Position numbers and translations under genes: made by a program. Below the pieces are notes generated by a model that did no database searches, was not told the origin of the DNA, and saw only the letters and a list, made by a program, of their open reading frames with translations. Below are positions 7,794-14,217 of a DNA stretch of 14,217 nucleotides, in pieces (the stretch's first letter is position 1; every line of letters starts with the position of its first letter). The stretch is from DATGIQ01 sp035295665 (GTDB lineage: Bacteria > Planctomycetota > Planctomycetia > Gemmatales > Gemmataceae). Location of the stretch: positions 1-14,217 of the forward strand of contig DATGIQ010000650.1 in NCBI GenBank assembly GCA_035295665.1, given 5' to 3'.

Positions 7794-8900
7794 TTAAGCC
7801 GATGCGCCCCACCGGGCAAGGCGAACCATCCGGTACTCGGTGAACCGCCCTTGGTGGATCGCTTGGCGAACCTCTGCCATGAGCCGGCAGTAAAACGCTA
7901 CATTGTGGAGCGATAGCAGCGTCGGGCCAAGCATTTCATCCGCCAAGAACAGATGATGCACGTACGCCCGGCTGAAATGGCAACACGTGTAGCATGAACA
8001 ACCGGACTCGATCGGGCCCGGATCTCGCTTGAAACGGGAATTGCGGAGGCGGAGGGGACCATCGAATGTGAACGCACCGGCATTGCGGCCATTGCGGGTC
8101 GGCAAGACGCAATCGAACATATCCACGCCACAGGCGACCGCCGTCAGAATATCCTGCGGTCGGCCAACGCCCATCAAATATCGAGGCCGATCCGAAGGAA
8201 GCAAAACCGCTGAAGCCGGCAAGACGGCCGCCATCTGTTCGGGAGTTTCCCCGACACTGAACCCGCCCAGGGCATAACCAGGAAAGGCAAGCCCGACCAG
8301 GGCCTCGGCACAGCGCTTTCGTAACTCCAGATCCGTCCCCCCCTGGACGATGCCGAAGAGCACCTGGTCTTCGCGGCGGTGCTGGGCACGGCAGCGCTCG
8401 GCCCAATGAATGGTGCGGCGCACGGCCACGTCCAGGTAATCCGGTGGAGTTCCGAATGGTGGGCATTCGTCCAGGCACATGGCGATGTCCGAACCCAGGT
8501 TCTCCTGAATCGCCACGGCCCGTTCGGGCGTCAACTCCAACAGGGAACCGTCAATATGCGAACGAAACACGGCGGCTCGGTCATCGATACGCCGGCTCAA
8601 CGCCAGGCTGTAAACCTGGAAGCCGCCGCTGTCTGTCAGGATGGGCCTGTCCCAGCCCATGAAACGGTGGAGGCCACCCATGGCCGCGATCGTGTCGTCG
8701 CCCGGCCGGAGCGTCAGATGGTACGTGTTTCCCAGGAGGATTTGTGCCCCCGCCTCCCTCAGTTGGGCGGGGGTGAGGCCTTTCACGCTGGCCTGGGTTC
8801 CGACCGGCATGAAGACCGGCGTCTCGACGCTGCCATGAGCGGTCGTCAGCCGACCCAGCCGGGCGTCCCCATCGGTTTGCAGCAGTTCGAAGAAGGGCAT
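7794..8900 (-). CDS. tgt: tRNA-guanine transglycosylase (queuine tRNA-ribosyltransferase)
   Basis: This 368-residue cytoplasmic enzyme swaps G34 of GUN-anticodon tRNAs (Asp, Asn, His, Tyr) for preQ1, the key step of queuosine synthesis. D90 in LTDSGGFQ is the expected general acid/base. D263 in MFDCVLPTR matches the nucleophile (E. coli D264). The zinc site C301-x-C303-x2-C306 with H332 sits one residue off the E. coli numbering, so the protein is full length and apparently active. The start ATG 8900 overlaps the TGA of the upstream TPR/alpha-CTD gene as TGATG, which implies translational coupling by termination-reinitiation. A TTG at 8903 is possible but less likely. yajC follows after 75 bp, the usual bacterial order. 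No queA or other queuosine gene is in the window. Confidence 0.96.
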   Translation of the reverse strand: MPFFELLQTDGDARLGRLTTAHGSVETPVFMPVGTQASVKGLTPAQLREAGAQILLGNTYHLTLRPGDDTIAAMGGLHRFMGWDRPILTDSGGFQVYSLALSRRIDDRAAVFRSHIDGSLLELTPERAVAIQENLGSDIAMCLDECPPFGTPPDYLDVAVRRTIHWAERCRAQHRREDQVLFGIVQGGTDLELRKRCAEALVGLAFPGYALGGFSVGETPEQMAAVLPASAVLLPSDRPRYLMGVGRPQDILTAVACGVDMFDCVLPTRNGRNAGAFTFDGPLRLRNSRFKRDPGPIESGCSCYTCCHFSRAYVHHLFLADEMLGPTLLSLHNVAFYCRLMAEVRQAIHQGRFTEYRMVRLARWGASA

Positions 8901-10231
8901 CAATCGCCGCGTAACGATAAGCCGAACTGTGACAGTTTTTCGCGCACTTCGTTGAGCGATGTCATCCCGAAGTTCTTCGATTCGAGGAGCTCGTCGGCAC
9001 TACGCTGCACGACATCACCCAGCGTATTGATTCCCAGCCGGTTCATGCACTTGCGCGCGCGCACCGACAGGTTCAGGTCGCTGATTGGCTTGCTGAGGAC
9101 CGCCTGTTCTTGTTCACTCACGGGCTGGTTGGACCGGTAGCGGATGTCGTATTGCGCCCCTTCTTCCAGGGACTGGCCCAGGTGAAGCCCCTTGCTGGCC
9201 ATCATCTCCTTGATCTCGGTCAGCGAGGTCTCGCCAAAGTTTTTGCTGCTGAGCAGATTCTGTTCGCTGACACGAGTCAGGTCGCCGAGCGTCTTGATGT
9301 TCATCTTCTTGAGACAATTCCGGCTACGCACGGAGAGTTCGAAGTCCGTGACGGGAATCTCCAGGACCTGGCTGAAGCGGCTGAAGGCGTGCTCTTCCTC
9401 CGGGTTGTAATACATGGTCAACGAGGCATGCGCATCCTTCATGAACAGACGAGCCTGTTCGTCGGTTGGATTGGCCGCCAGGACTTTGCGGTAACAATCC
9501 TCGGCCTTGTCGTATTTTTCGTTGTCTTCGTACAAAACGCCCAGGTTCATGAGTGCGCCAACGTGCACCGGCGGATGATTGAGGCAGCGTTCATAGTAGC
9601 TGATCGCTTCCTCATCGTTGCCGGCCAGGTCGTTGGCATGGCCTAGCTGGAAGAGGGCACCGGTATGACTGGGGTCCAGCTCCACGGCGCGTTCCAAATG
9701 GCGGATGGCCGTACTCCGCTCTCCTTCCGACAACAGGGCGCTGGCCAATTGGAAGTGATACTCGGCATTATGGCTACTGAGGTCTTCCAGCTTGGAGAGG
9801 ACGGTGCGGGCCTGGGCCACGTCCCCCTTCTGGCGATAAATGCCGACCCGTTGCAAATTGACCTGGCTAGCCGTGTAACCGGCCTTTTCGGCCCGGTCAA
9901 ACGCCTTCAGCGCGTCATCGTACTGCTGTCGGGCAGTTAGCACGCGGCCCAGGTAAAAGTTTGCCAGGGCGCCCTCCGCTTGCTGCAAGTGCTCCGCGGC
10001 CTCGGCCATGTACCCCAGGAAGAACTGAGCGATGCCCAGCTTCAAGTGCCAACGCTTGGCCGCGGCCCCGGTGGCGGTCTCCAGTTTCTTTTTCAAGGCA
10101 TCTGCGACATCGCGTAGGGAACGGTATTGGGTGCCCCCTTGGGCCAGGGCGTTGCGCAGCTGTTGCACCGTCCCGGCATCGCAATCTTCTCGCTCTACCA
10201 GGAGCGCTTTCAGATCAATCGTCGATTCCAT
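8900..10231 (-). CDS. TPR protein with two tandem RNA polymerase alpha-CTD-like domains
   Basis: This 443-residue protein has several TPR-like helical repeats (about 60-275, e.g. ALFQLGHANDLAGNDEEAI and ALMNLGVLYEDNEKYDKAE). It ends in two copies of the RNA polymerase alpha C-terminal fold, about 294-356 and 383-442. Copy 1 reads ELSVRSRNCLKKMNIKTLGD...NFGETSLTEIKE. It keeps the DNA-contacting Arg (E. coli R265) as R302 and N268 as N305, but the K298 position is Thr (T335). Copy 2 keeps Arg (R391) and replaces N268 by K394. There is no alpha N-terminal domain, so it is not an RNA polymerase assembly subunit. I recall similar proteins in planctomycetes, sometimes misannotated as rpoA. DNA binding or contact with RNA polymerase is inferred; the function is unknown. 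GGAGGGG (10240-10246) lies 8 bases before ATG 10231. Its stop overlaps the tgt start by one base. Confidence 0.88.
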   Translation of the reverse strand: MESTIDLKALLVEREDCDAGTVQQLRNALAQGGTQYRSLRDVADALKKKLETATGAAAKRWHLKLGIAQFFLGYMAEAAEHLQQAEGALANFYLGRVLTARQQYDDALKAFDRAEKAGYTASQVNLQRVGIYRQKGDVAQARTVLSKLEDLSSHNAEYHFQLASALLSEGERSTAIRHLERAVELDPSHTGALFQLGHANDLAGNDEEAISYYERCLNHPPVHVGALMNLGVLYEDNEKYDKAEDCYRKVLAANPTDEQARLFMKDAHASLTMYYNPEEEHAFSRFSQVLEIPVTDFELSVRSRNCLKKMNIKTLGDLTRVSEQNLLSSKNFGETSLTEIKEMMASKGLHLGQSLEEGAQYDIRYRSNQPVSEQEQAVLSKPISDLNLSVRARKCMNRLGINTLGDVVQRSADELLESKNFGMTSLNEVREKLSQFGLSLRGD

Positions 10232-10354
10232 CGTGCGGACCCCTCCGGTATTCCTTCGTCGTCAGACCCTTGGATTGGTCGGCAATGGCAATCACAGAGG
10301 AACGACGGAGGAAATTTGCGAACCACCCATTCAGGCCAGAATCTCGAATTTGCT

Positions 10355-10382
10355 AGTATAACTGGAACAGAACTTGCTGCAA
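10355..10382 (-). promoter_or_regulatory. putative promoter of the TPR/alpha-CTD-tgt-yajC-secDF operon
   Basis: On the minus strand, TTGCAG (10382-10377, 4 of 6 to TTGACA) is separated by 16 bases from TATACT (10360-10355, 5 of 6 to TATAAT). Transcription would start near 10348 and leave a leader of roughly 115 nt before ATG 10231. It is the best sigma-70-type match I found in the divergent gap 10232-10473. That gap otherwise holds no gene. Confidence 0.42.
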
Positions 10383-10473
10383 GGGCAGCCTTAATCGTAT
10401 CCCCTTATGCTATGCCGGGCATCCACGCGCGTCCAAGGGAGGCGGGCTGCCGGCGGCGGAACAGGCCCCACAG

Positions 10474-11565
10474 ATGGCAAAGCACCGATCGCAGCCGGAA
10501 CCGCCGCCCTGTTATGCCATGGTCTTCGCCGGTCTCGAAGAACTGGCGGCGGACGAAATCGAATCCGTCCTGGACGCTCAGGTCAAGCGGCGGGCGCCCG
10601 GGTTCGTCATTTTTCGAGTCCCGCAAGTCGATCCGGCAGTGCTCCAGCTCCGAACCGTCGAGGATGTTTTTCTGCTGGCTTGGGGCACCGATCAGTTGAG
10701 CCACCGGGCCAGTGATCTGAAGCGGATCCGCTCCTGGACAGCCCATGATGTCGACTGGGACCGTCTCCTCCGCATCCACCATGCGATCCGACCGAAGCCG
10801 AAAGGGAAACCTACCTACCGTTTGGTGACCCAGATGACTGGGGAACATGGTTATCGGCGCACCGATGCCCGCGAAGCCCTGGCGGATGGCTTGGCAGGGA
10901 AACTGCCCTCCAGCTGGCGGCCGGCCGAGGAACATGCTGCCGTCGAAATCTGGCTCACGATCCACGGCGCCACGGCGGTCTGTGGGTTGCGTCTGTCGGA
11001 CCGGACGATGCGACATCGTTCGTACAAGCTGGAACATCTGCCCGCTTCGTTGCGTCCCACGGTGGCAGCTGCGATGGCACGGATGGCCCAGATCCGACCC
11101 CGCCAGGTGGTTTTGGATCCCATGTGCGGCGCCGGCACGATCTTGGCCGAGGTGCTCGAACTCGCGCGCTCACAGGATATGCGGCTAGCCGCTGCATGGG
11201 GCGGAGACCTTGAAGCCAATGCGCTCCGCGCTGCCATGCCAAACCTTCGCCGGCTAGGCCATGTCTTGCTTGCCGGATGGGATGCGCGAGCGTTGCCCCT
11301 GCCGGGCCGCAGTGTGGACCGCATCGTCTGCAATCCGCCCTTCGGCAAGCAGCTGAGCCGACCTGAGGAGATTGGCCCGCTCTATCGCCGGTCTTTGCAG
11401 GAGTGCGACCGGGTCCTCCGGCCGGGCGGAAGAGCCGTCCTGTTGGTGAGCGATCCGACGGCCCTCAAGGACGCGGCCAATGCCGTCAGCTGGAACTACG
11501 AACGCCAAATCCGACTGCGCATCCTTGGCCAGCCTGCGTTCATGAGCGCTTGGACGAAGGATTGA
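10474..11565 (+). CDS. THUMP-domain class I methyltransferase, likely tRNA or rRNA (guanine-N2)-methyltransferase
   Basis: This 363-residue protein has an N-terminal ferredoxin-like plus THUMP region (about 15-165) for RNA binding. A Rossmann-type SAM domain follows, with motif I LDPMCGAGTIL (D215, G219, G221) and the N2-guanine/amino-methylase motif IV NPPFG (287-291). The lead-in YKLEHLPASLRP before motif I is characteristic of the Trm14/TrmN (tRNA m2G6) and RlmL (23S rRNA m2G2445) group. Its length and single methyltransferase domain fit Trm14/TrmN better than the fused E. coli RlmKL, but I do not assign the target. ATG 10474 was taken as the start. ATG 10516 (MVFAGLEEL) is a credible alternative, because conservation seems to begin there and neither start has a strong Shine-Dalgarno sequence. 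It is divergent from the tgt operon. Confidence 0.85.
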   Translation: MAKHRSQPEPPPCYAMVFAGLEELAADEIESVLDAQVKRRAPGFVIFRVPQVDPAVLQLRTVEDVFLLAWGTDQLSHRASDLKRIRSWTAHDVDWDRLLRIHHAIRPKPKGKPTYRLVTQMTGEHGYRRTDAREALADGLAGKLPSSWRPAEEHAAVEIWLTIHGATAVCGLRLSDRTMRHRSYKLEHLPASLRPTVAAAMARMAQIRPRQVVLDPMCGAGTILAEVLELARSQDMRLAAAWGGDLEANALRAAMPNLRRLGHVLLAGWDARALPLPGRSVDRIVCNPPFGKQLSRPEEIGPLYRRSLQECDRVLRPGGRAVLLVSDPTALKDAANAVSWNYERQIRLRILGQPAFMSAWTKD

Positions 11566-11589
11566 GAGGAAGATCCGTGGTCGATTGCA

Positions 11590-11628
11590 CGGCCCGATCC
11601 GCGGGAGAACGGGGCCGCTGATTTTTTT
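11590..11628 (+). terminator. intrinsic terminator after the THUMP methyltransferase gene
   Basis: CGGCCC (11590-11595) pairs with GGGCCG (11612-11617), and a run of seven T (11622-11628) follows four bases later. It lies 25 bp after the methyltransferase stop. The stem is short and the loop of 16 bases is long, which lowers confidence. Confidence 0.5.
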
Positions 11629-11630
11629 GA

Positions 11631-11660
11631 TTGACCTCTGCCCCTGCTCTGCCGCATAAT
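11631..11660 (+). promoter_or_regulatory. sigma-70-type promoter
   Basis: TTGACC (11631-11636, 5 of 6 to consensus) and CATAAT (11655-11660, 5 of 6) are separated by 18 bases. They lie directly after the terminator of the preceding gene. Transcription would begin near 11667 and run into a GC-rich structured leader. This is the best promoter-like match in the window and probably serves the small ORF at 11895 and/or rny. Confidence 0.6.
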
Positions 11661-11675
11661 GATGAGAATGATTTT

Positions 11676-11733
11676 GGGACCCCGAGTGTGGGTCCCGCCG
11701 AAGGATCACCGCCGGCTTGCTGAGTAGAGCCGG
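11676..11733 (+). promoter_or_regulatory. structured leader: two consecutive hairpins
   Basis: GGGACCC (11676-11682) pairs perfectly with GGGTCCC (11690-11696) over a 7-base loop. CCGGCT (11712-11717) pairs with AGCCGG (11728-11733) over a 10-base loop. They lie about 10-70 nt downstream of the start expected from the 11631-11660 promoter. They could belong to a 5' leader or a small RNA. I do not recognise a family. Confidence 0.45.
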
Positions 11734-11894
11734 GGGTGCGGCTCAAGGACGAGATGGTTATTTCCGTGTACTCGTAGTTTAAACATAGGTCCGCCGCTTC
11801 GCGGGTACGAAACCTTGGCTCGTGGCCAGGAGCGCTGCGGTAACCTCGACCAACCGCCGGAACACGGCACCACCCACTAACCACGGATCACAGA

Positions 11895-12140
11895 ATGGTT
11901 CTTATCGGGTTGTTGTGGCTCAGTCTGGTGCTGGGAGGAGTGGCTGGAGGCCTCTGGTTTTGGGAGGCTCTGCGCGGAACATGGCTTCAAATGGGACGGG
12001 TGCCGGCGCCGGTGCGCCGCCCCGCATGGCAGCGTGATTGGGGTGCCCTCAAATCCTCGATGGAAGGAGATAGTTTCTTGCCCCTCCCTGGTGGGGTGGT
12101 AACCCGTGCGGGTCCGCCCCCTTGGCCGTCTGCCACATGA
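11895..12140 (+). CDS. possible small single-span membrane protein
   Basis: This 81-codon frame begins with a strongly hydrophobic segment (residues 1-23, MVLIGLLWLSLVLGGVAGG...), which reads as one membrane helix. A Trp-rich amphipathic stretch and a basic region (VRRPAWQRDW) follow, then a Pro/Gly tail. I do not recognise the family. A weak GGA lies about 8 bases upstream of the ATG. Supporting points are the apparent promoter upstream and the protein-like N-terminus; against it are the short length, the weak ribosome binding site and the ordinary-looking tail. It may equally be a chance ORF in a long leader. Confidence 0.35.
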   Translation: MVLIGLLWLSLVLGGVAGGLWFWEALRGTWLQMGRVPAPVRRPAWQRDWGALKSSMEGDSFLPLPGGVVTRAGPPPWPSAT

Positions 12141-12344
12141 TGCCGTTTTCGCCACCCCACTATCCCGGCTTGGGTCAGAGAGGTGGCTCGCTCACGGCCT
12201 TCTGAAGTGTCTGCCGAGGTCGGCTGGGGTAGCCATGGCGCTGCGGCTGGGAAGGCCAGGTGTGATTCCCTGGTCCGCCCATTTCACCGCGCGGTTGGGA
12301 AGGTGCCCGGATCGCTGTACTTTTCTTCTGTCCACGTGTCAATT

Positions 12345-12428
12345 GCTGAATCCGTTTAGCGGCGGTTCGGAAAACCCGCGCGGTTCTCCGGACCGTCGCT
12401 AAACAAGAACGGAGACGCTGAATCGGTT
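12345..12428. repeat. long hairpin flanked by 12-bp direct repeats
   Basis: Arms 12354-12371 and 12387-12404 form an 18-bp stem with only two G-U pairs on the plus-strand RNA. Inside the loop, AACC (12373-12376) pairs with GGTT (12382-12385). Direct repeats GCTGAATCCGTT (12345-12356) and GCTGAATCGGTT (12417-12428) match at 11 of 12 bases and bracket or overlap the hairpin. No T-tract follows on either strand, so it is not an ordinary intrinsic terminator. Confidence 0.65.
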
Positions 12429-12470
12429 CGTGTATCCCAAGTCCGGCGGGCCGCCAGTCGGAGTGGCCCC

Positions 12471-14030
12471 ATGGATCCGTTGTATATTGTCCTGGGCGCT
12501 CTGGTCGTCGTTGCTCTGGTGGCCGGATACGGGTTTGCTCGCCTCCGCGACCGCCTTCGCCTTATCAGTGCGCAGACCAAAGTTGCCGATATTACCGCCA
12601 AAGCTCTCCGGGAAGCGGAGAACATTCTCAAAGACTCGGAGTTGAAAGCCAAGGACGAACTCTTCCGCAAGCGCGAAGAATTCAACCGCGAAATGGAACA
12701 GGCACGGAGTGAGCACCGTGAGCAGGAACGGCGTCTGGAGAAGCGCGAGGATGTAATCGATCAAAAACATCAGCTCCAGCTCAAAAAAGAGCGGACTCTC
12801 GAACACAACCAGCGAAAGCTCAATGAACGAAGGGAGCAGGTCGAAAAACGGAGCCGCGAGCTGGAAATCCTGATCCAGAGACAAACCGAAAAGCTGCAAG
12901 AGATCGCCACCCTGGACCGGACTCAGGCCGAAAGTTTATTGCTGGAACGGCTGGAGTCGGAACTGAGCGAAGAAGTTGCGGCCCGCATCCAAAAGCATGA
13001 GCAACAGCTGCGGGTTGCCTGTGAGGAAAAGGCCAAGGCGATCCTGGCAACCGCCATCCAGCGCTACGGCGCTGCCCACACCGCCGACACCACTGTCAGT
13101 ACGGTCGACATTCCCAGCGACGACATGAAAGGCCGGATCATCGGCCGCGAAGGCCGCAACATCCGGACCTTCGAAAAAGCCACCGGAGTCGACGTTATCG
13201 TCGATGATACGCCCGGTGTCGTCATCGTCAGTGCCTTCGATAATGTTCGTCGTGAGGTCGCCCGCCTGGCCTTGACCAAGCTCATCCAGGATGGCCGGAT
13301 TCACCCCTCCCGTATCGAGGAAGTGGTCAAAGAAACCCAGGAGGAGATGGACAAGCATATCCTCGAAGTCGGCAAGCAAGCCGTGCTGGAAGCGGGGATC
13401 AACGCGCTTCACGAGAAGCTGATGCAGCTTTTGGGCCGCCTGAAATTCCGCACCAGCTATAGCCAAAATGTGCTTCAGCACAGCCTGGAGGTGGCTCACC
13501 TGTGCGGGTTAATGGCCGAGGAACTGGGCTTGAATGGCCAGCTCGCCCGGCGGTGCGGCTTGCTGCATGACGTGGGCAAGGCTGCCGATCATGAAATGGA
13601 GGGCGGACACCCCAAAGTGGGCGCCGAGCTGGCGAAACGCTATGGCGAAACCAGCAAAGAAGTGCTCCACGCGATCTTCGGCCATCACGATGATGTTACG
13701 ATCGACCACGTCTACACGGTGCTCGTTGCCGCCGCCGATGCCATCAGCGCCTCTCGTCCCGGCGCCCGCCGGGAGACGCTGGAGAAGTATGTGAAGCGGC
13801 TGGAAGAGCTGGAGGCGGTCGCTTCCGGATTTCCCGGCGTCGAACACGCGTATGCCATCCAGGCCGGCCGCGAGGTTCGCGTCATCGCCAACGCATCGCA
13901 AACATCAGACAGCGACGCCATCCGGGTTTGTCGGGATATCGCCAAGGCGATCGAAGAACAATTGAATTACCCCGGCGAAATCAAGGTGACGGTCGTCCGC
14001 GAAACGCGGGCGGTGGAGTATGCACGGTAA
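12471..14030 (+). CDS. rny: ribonuclease Y (membrane-anchored endoribonuclease)
   Basis: This 519-residue protein is the same size as Bacillus subtilis RNase Y (about 520) and has the full domain order. An N-terminal TM helix (about 3-23, LYIVLGALVVVALVAGYGF) is followed by a long Glu/Lys/Arg-rich coiled coil (about 28-200). A KH domain contains the RNA-binding loop GREG (225-228). The HD phosphohydrolase domain has expected metal ligands H337, H366-D367 (LLHDVGKA) and D423. It starts decay of mRNAs by endonucleolytic cleavage at the inner face of the membrane. GGAG (12460-12463) lies 7 bases upstream of ATG 12471. ymdB follows, a neighbour pairing common in bacteria that use RNase Y. Its own leader is unusually long and structured, which could allow feedback control by RNA processing; that is inference. 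Confidence 0.96.
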   Translation: MDPLYIVLGALVVVALVAGYGFARLRDRLRLISAQTKVADITAKALREAENILKDSELKAKDELFRKREEFNREMEQARSEHREQERRLEKREDVIDQKHQLQLKKERTLEHNQRKLNERREQVEKRSRELEILIQRQTEKLQEIATLDRTQAESLLLERLESELSEEVAARIQKHEQQLRVACEEKAKAILATAIQRYGAAHTADTTVSTVDIPSDDMKGRIIGREGRNIRTFEKATGVDVIVDDTPGVVIVSAFDNVRREVARLALTKLIQDGRIHPSRIEEVVKETQEEMDKHILEVGKQAVLEAGINALHEKLMQLLGRLKFRTSYSQNVLQHSLEVAHLCGLMAEELGLNGQLARRCGLLHDVGKAADHEMEGGHPKVGAELAKRYGETSKEVLHAIFGHHDDVTIDHVYTVLVAAADAISASRPGARRETLEKYVKRLEELEAVASGFPGVEHAYAIQAGREVRVIANASQTSDSDAIRVCRDIAKAIEEQLNYPGEIKVTVVRETRAVEYAR

Positions 14031-14034
14031 CAAT

Positions 14035-14104
14035 TCCGTAGTCTGTAGTCCGTAGTCCGTAGTCCATTGCGGACTGCTACGGACTACGGTCTACGGTCTA
14101 CGGA
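14035..14104 (+). repeat. heptamer tandem/inverted repeat forming a long hairpin between rny and ymdB
   Basis: Four 7-bp units (CGTAGTC, TGTAGTC, CGTAGTC, CGTAGTC) occupy 14037-14064. After the short loop ATTGC (14066-14070) come inverted units, including GACTACG (14082-14088) and two GTCTACG (14089-14102). The outer arms TCCGTAG (14035-14041) and CTACGGA (14098-14104) and the inner AGTCC/GGACT are perfectly complementary. The hairpin ends 7 bases before the ymdB start and occupies the normal Shine-Dalgarno region. Confidence 0.9.
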
Positions 14105-14111
14105 CTCAATT

Positions 14112-14217
14112 ATGCGCATCCTGTTCCTCGGCGATATCGTCGGCAAACCCGGAGTGGCCTTCGTGAAGCGAGGGCTGCCAGTGCTGATTGCACGACAGGG
14201 GATTGATCTGGTCATTG
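14112..14217 (+). CDS. ymdB: YmdB-family metallophosphoesterase, 5' part only
   Basis: The first 35 codons are present and the gene runs off the right edge. The start MRILFLGDIVGKPG matches the N-terminus of the YmdB/TIGR00282 family. In this motif the GDIVG aspartate is a metal ligand of the calcineurin-like phosphoesterase fold. In Bacillus the protein is a 2',3'-cyclic nucleotide phosphodiesterase needed for biofilm and motility decisions. It sits next to rny in many genomes, as here (81-bp gap). No normal Shine-Dalgarno sequence precedes ATG 14112, because the upstream bases belong to the repeat hairpin. Confidence 0.85.
   Translation, partial: MRILFLGDIVGKPGVAFVKRGLPVLIARQGIDLVI

Larger units (their letters stand above)
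11566..12470. other. long, mostly non-coding stretch upstream of rny
   Basis: About 900 bp separate the methyltransferase gene from rny. The stretch holds the terminator (11590-11628), the promoter (11631-11660), two leader hairpins (11676-11733), a possible small membrane-protein ORF (11895-12140) and a large hairpin with flanking direct repeats (12345-12428). I found no match to riboswitch, SRP RNA, 6S RNA, RNase P or tmRNA signatures known to me. The 98-codon frame at 12106-12402 is not convincing. Confidence 0.6.

Noticed and set aside
8379..9140. 253-codon open frame on the plus strand
   Set aside because: It is antisense to tgt and to the end of the TPR/alpha-CTD gene, with no recognisable domain.
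12106..12402. 98-codon open frame upstream of rny
   Set aside because: It reads through the 12354-12404 hairpin, and its translation is Arg/Pro-rich without protein-like character or a ribosome binding site.
14035..14104. Short repeats considered as a CRISPR array
   Set aside because: The units are 7 bp, contiguous and inverted around a loop, with no spacers and no cas genes.

Overview
This GC-rich bacterial window holds ten protein genes: nine complete and one cut by the right edge. It also carries one intron-containing tRNA gene and several structured non-coding stretches. The gene content points to a planctomycete (Planctomycetota, perhaps Gemmatales-like). The clues are a single-chain SecD-SecF fusion, a TPR protein ending in two RNA polymerase alpha-CTD-like modules, and an rny-ymdB pair. 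This assignment is an inference from gene content, since no marker phylogeny could be run.

Layout. Bases 1-379 show no convincing gene. A short-chain dehydrogenase follows (380-1252, +). Next is tRNA-Leu(UAA) (1379-1699, +), interrupted between U34 and A35 by a 235-nt group I intron of the kind known from cyanobacterial and chloroplast tRNA-Leu. A plus-strand run of a MaoC-like hydratase, a PfkB-family sugar kinase and the RNA 2',3'-cyclic phosphodiesterase ThpR covers 1801-3873.

Converging on that run is a minus-strand operon read from about 10348 down to 3900: the TPR/alpha-CTD protein, then tgt, yajC and secDF. The first two overlap by one base as TGATG, which suggests translational coupling. 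A perfect 17-bp inverted repeat lies between yajC and secDF. Tgt inserts the queuosine precursor preQ1 into tRNA, and YajC and SecDF are the accessory part of the Sec translocon. The tgt-yajC-secDF order is the classical bacterial one, and the alpha-CTD protein is the unusual addition at its head.

A THUMP-domain RNA methyltransferase (10474-11565, +) is transcribed divergently from this operon and ends at a probable terminator. About 900 bp with little coding follow (11566-12470). This stretch has a good sigma-70-type promoter, structured leader sequence, one possible small membrane protein, and a long hairpin flanked by near-identical 12-bp direct repeats. RNase Y (12471-14030) and the start of ymdB (from 14112) close the window. 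Between them is a hairpin built from tandem and inverted 7-bp units. Much of the window concerns RNA metabolism (tRNA splicing, tRNA modification, RNA end chemistry, mRNA decay) and protein export. No CRISPR array, prophage or insertion sequence was seen.
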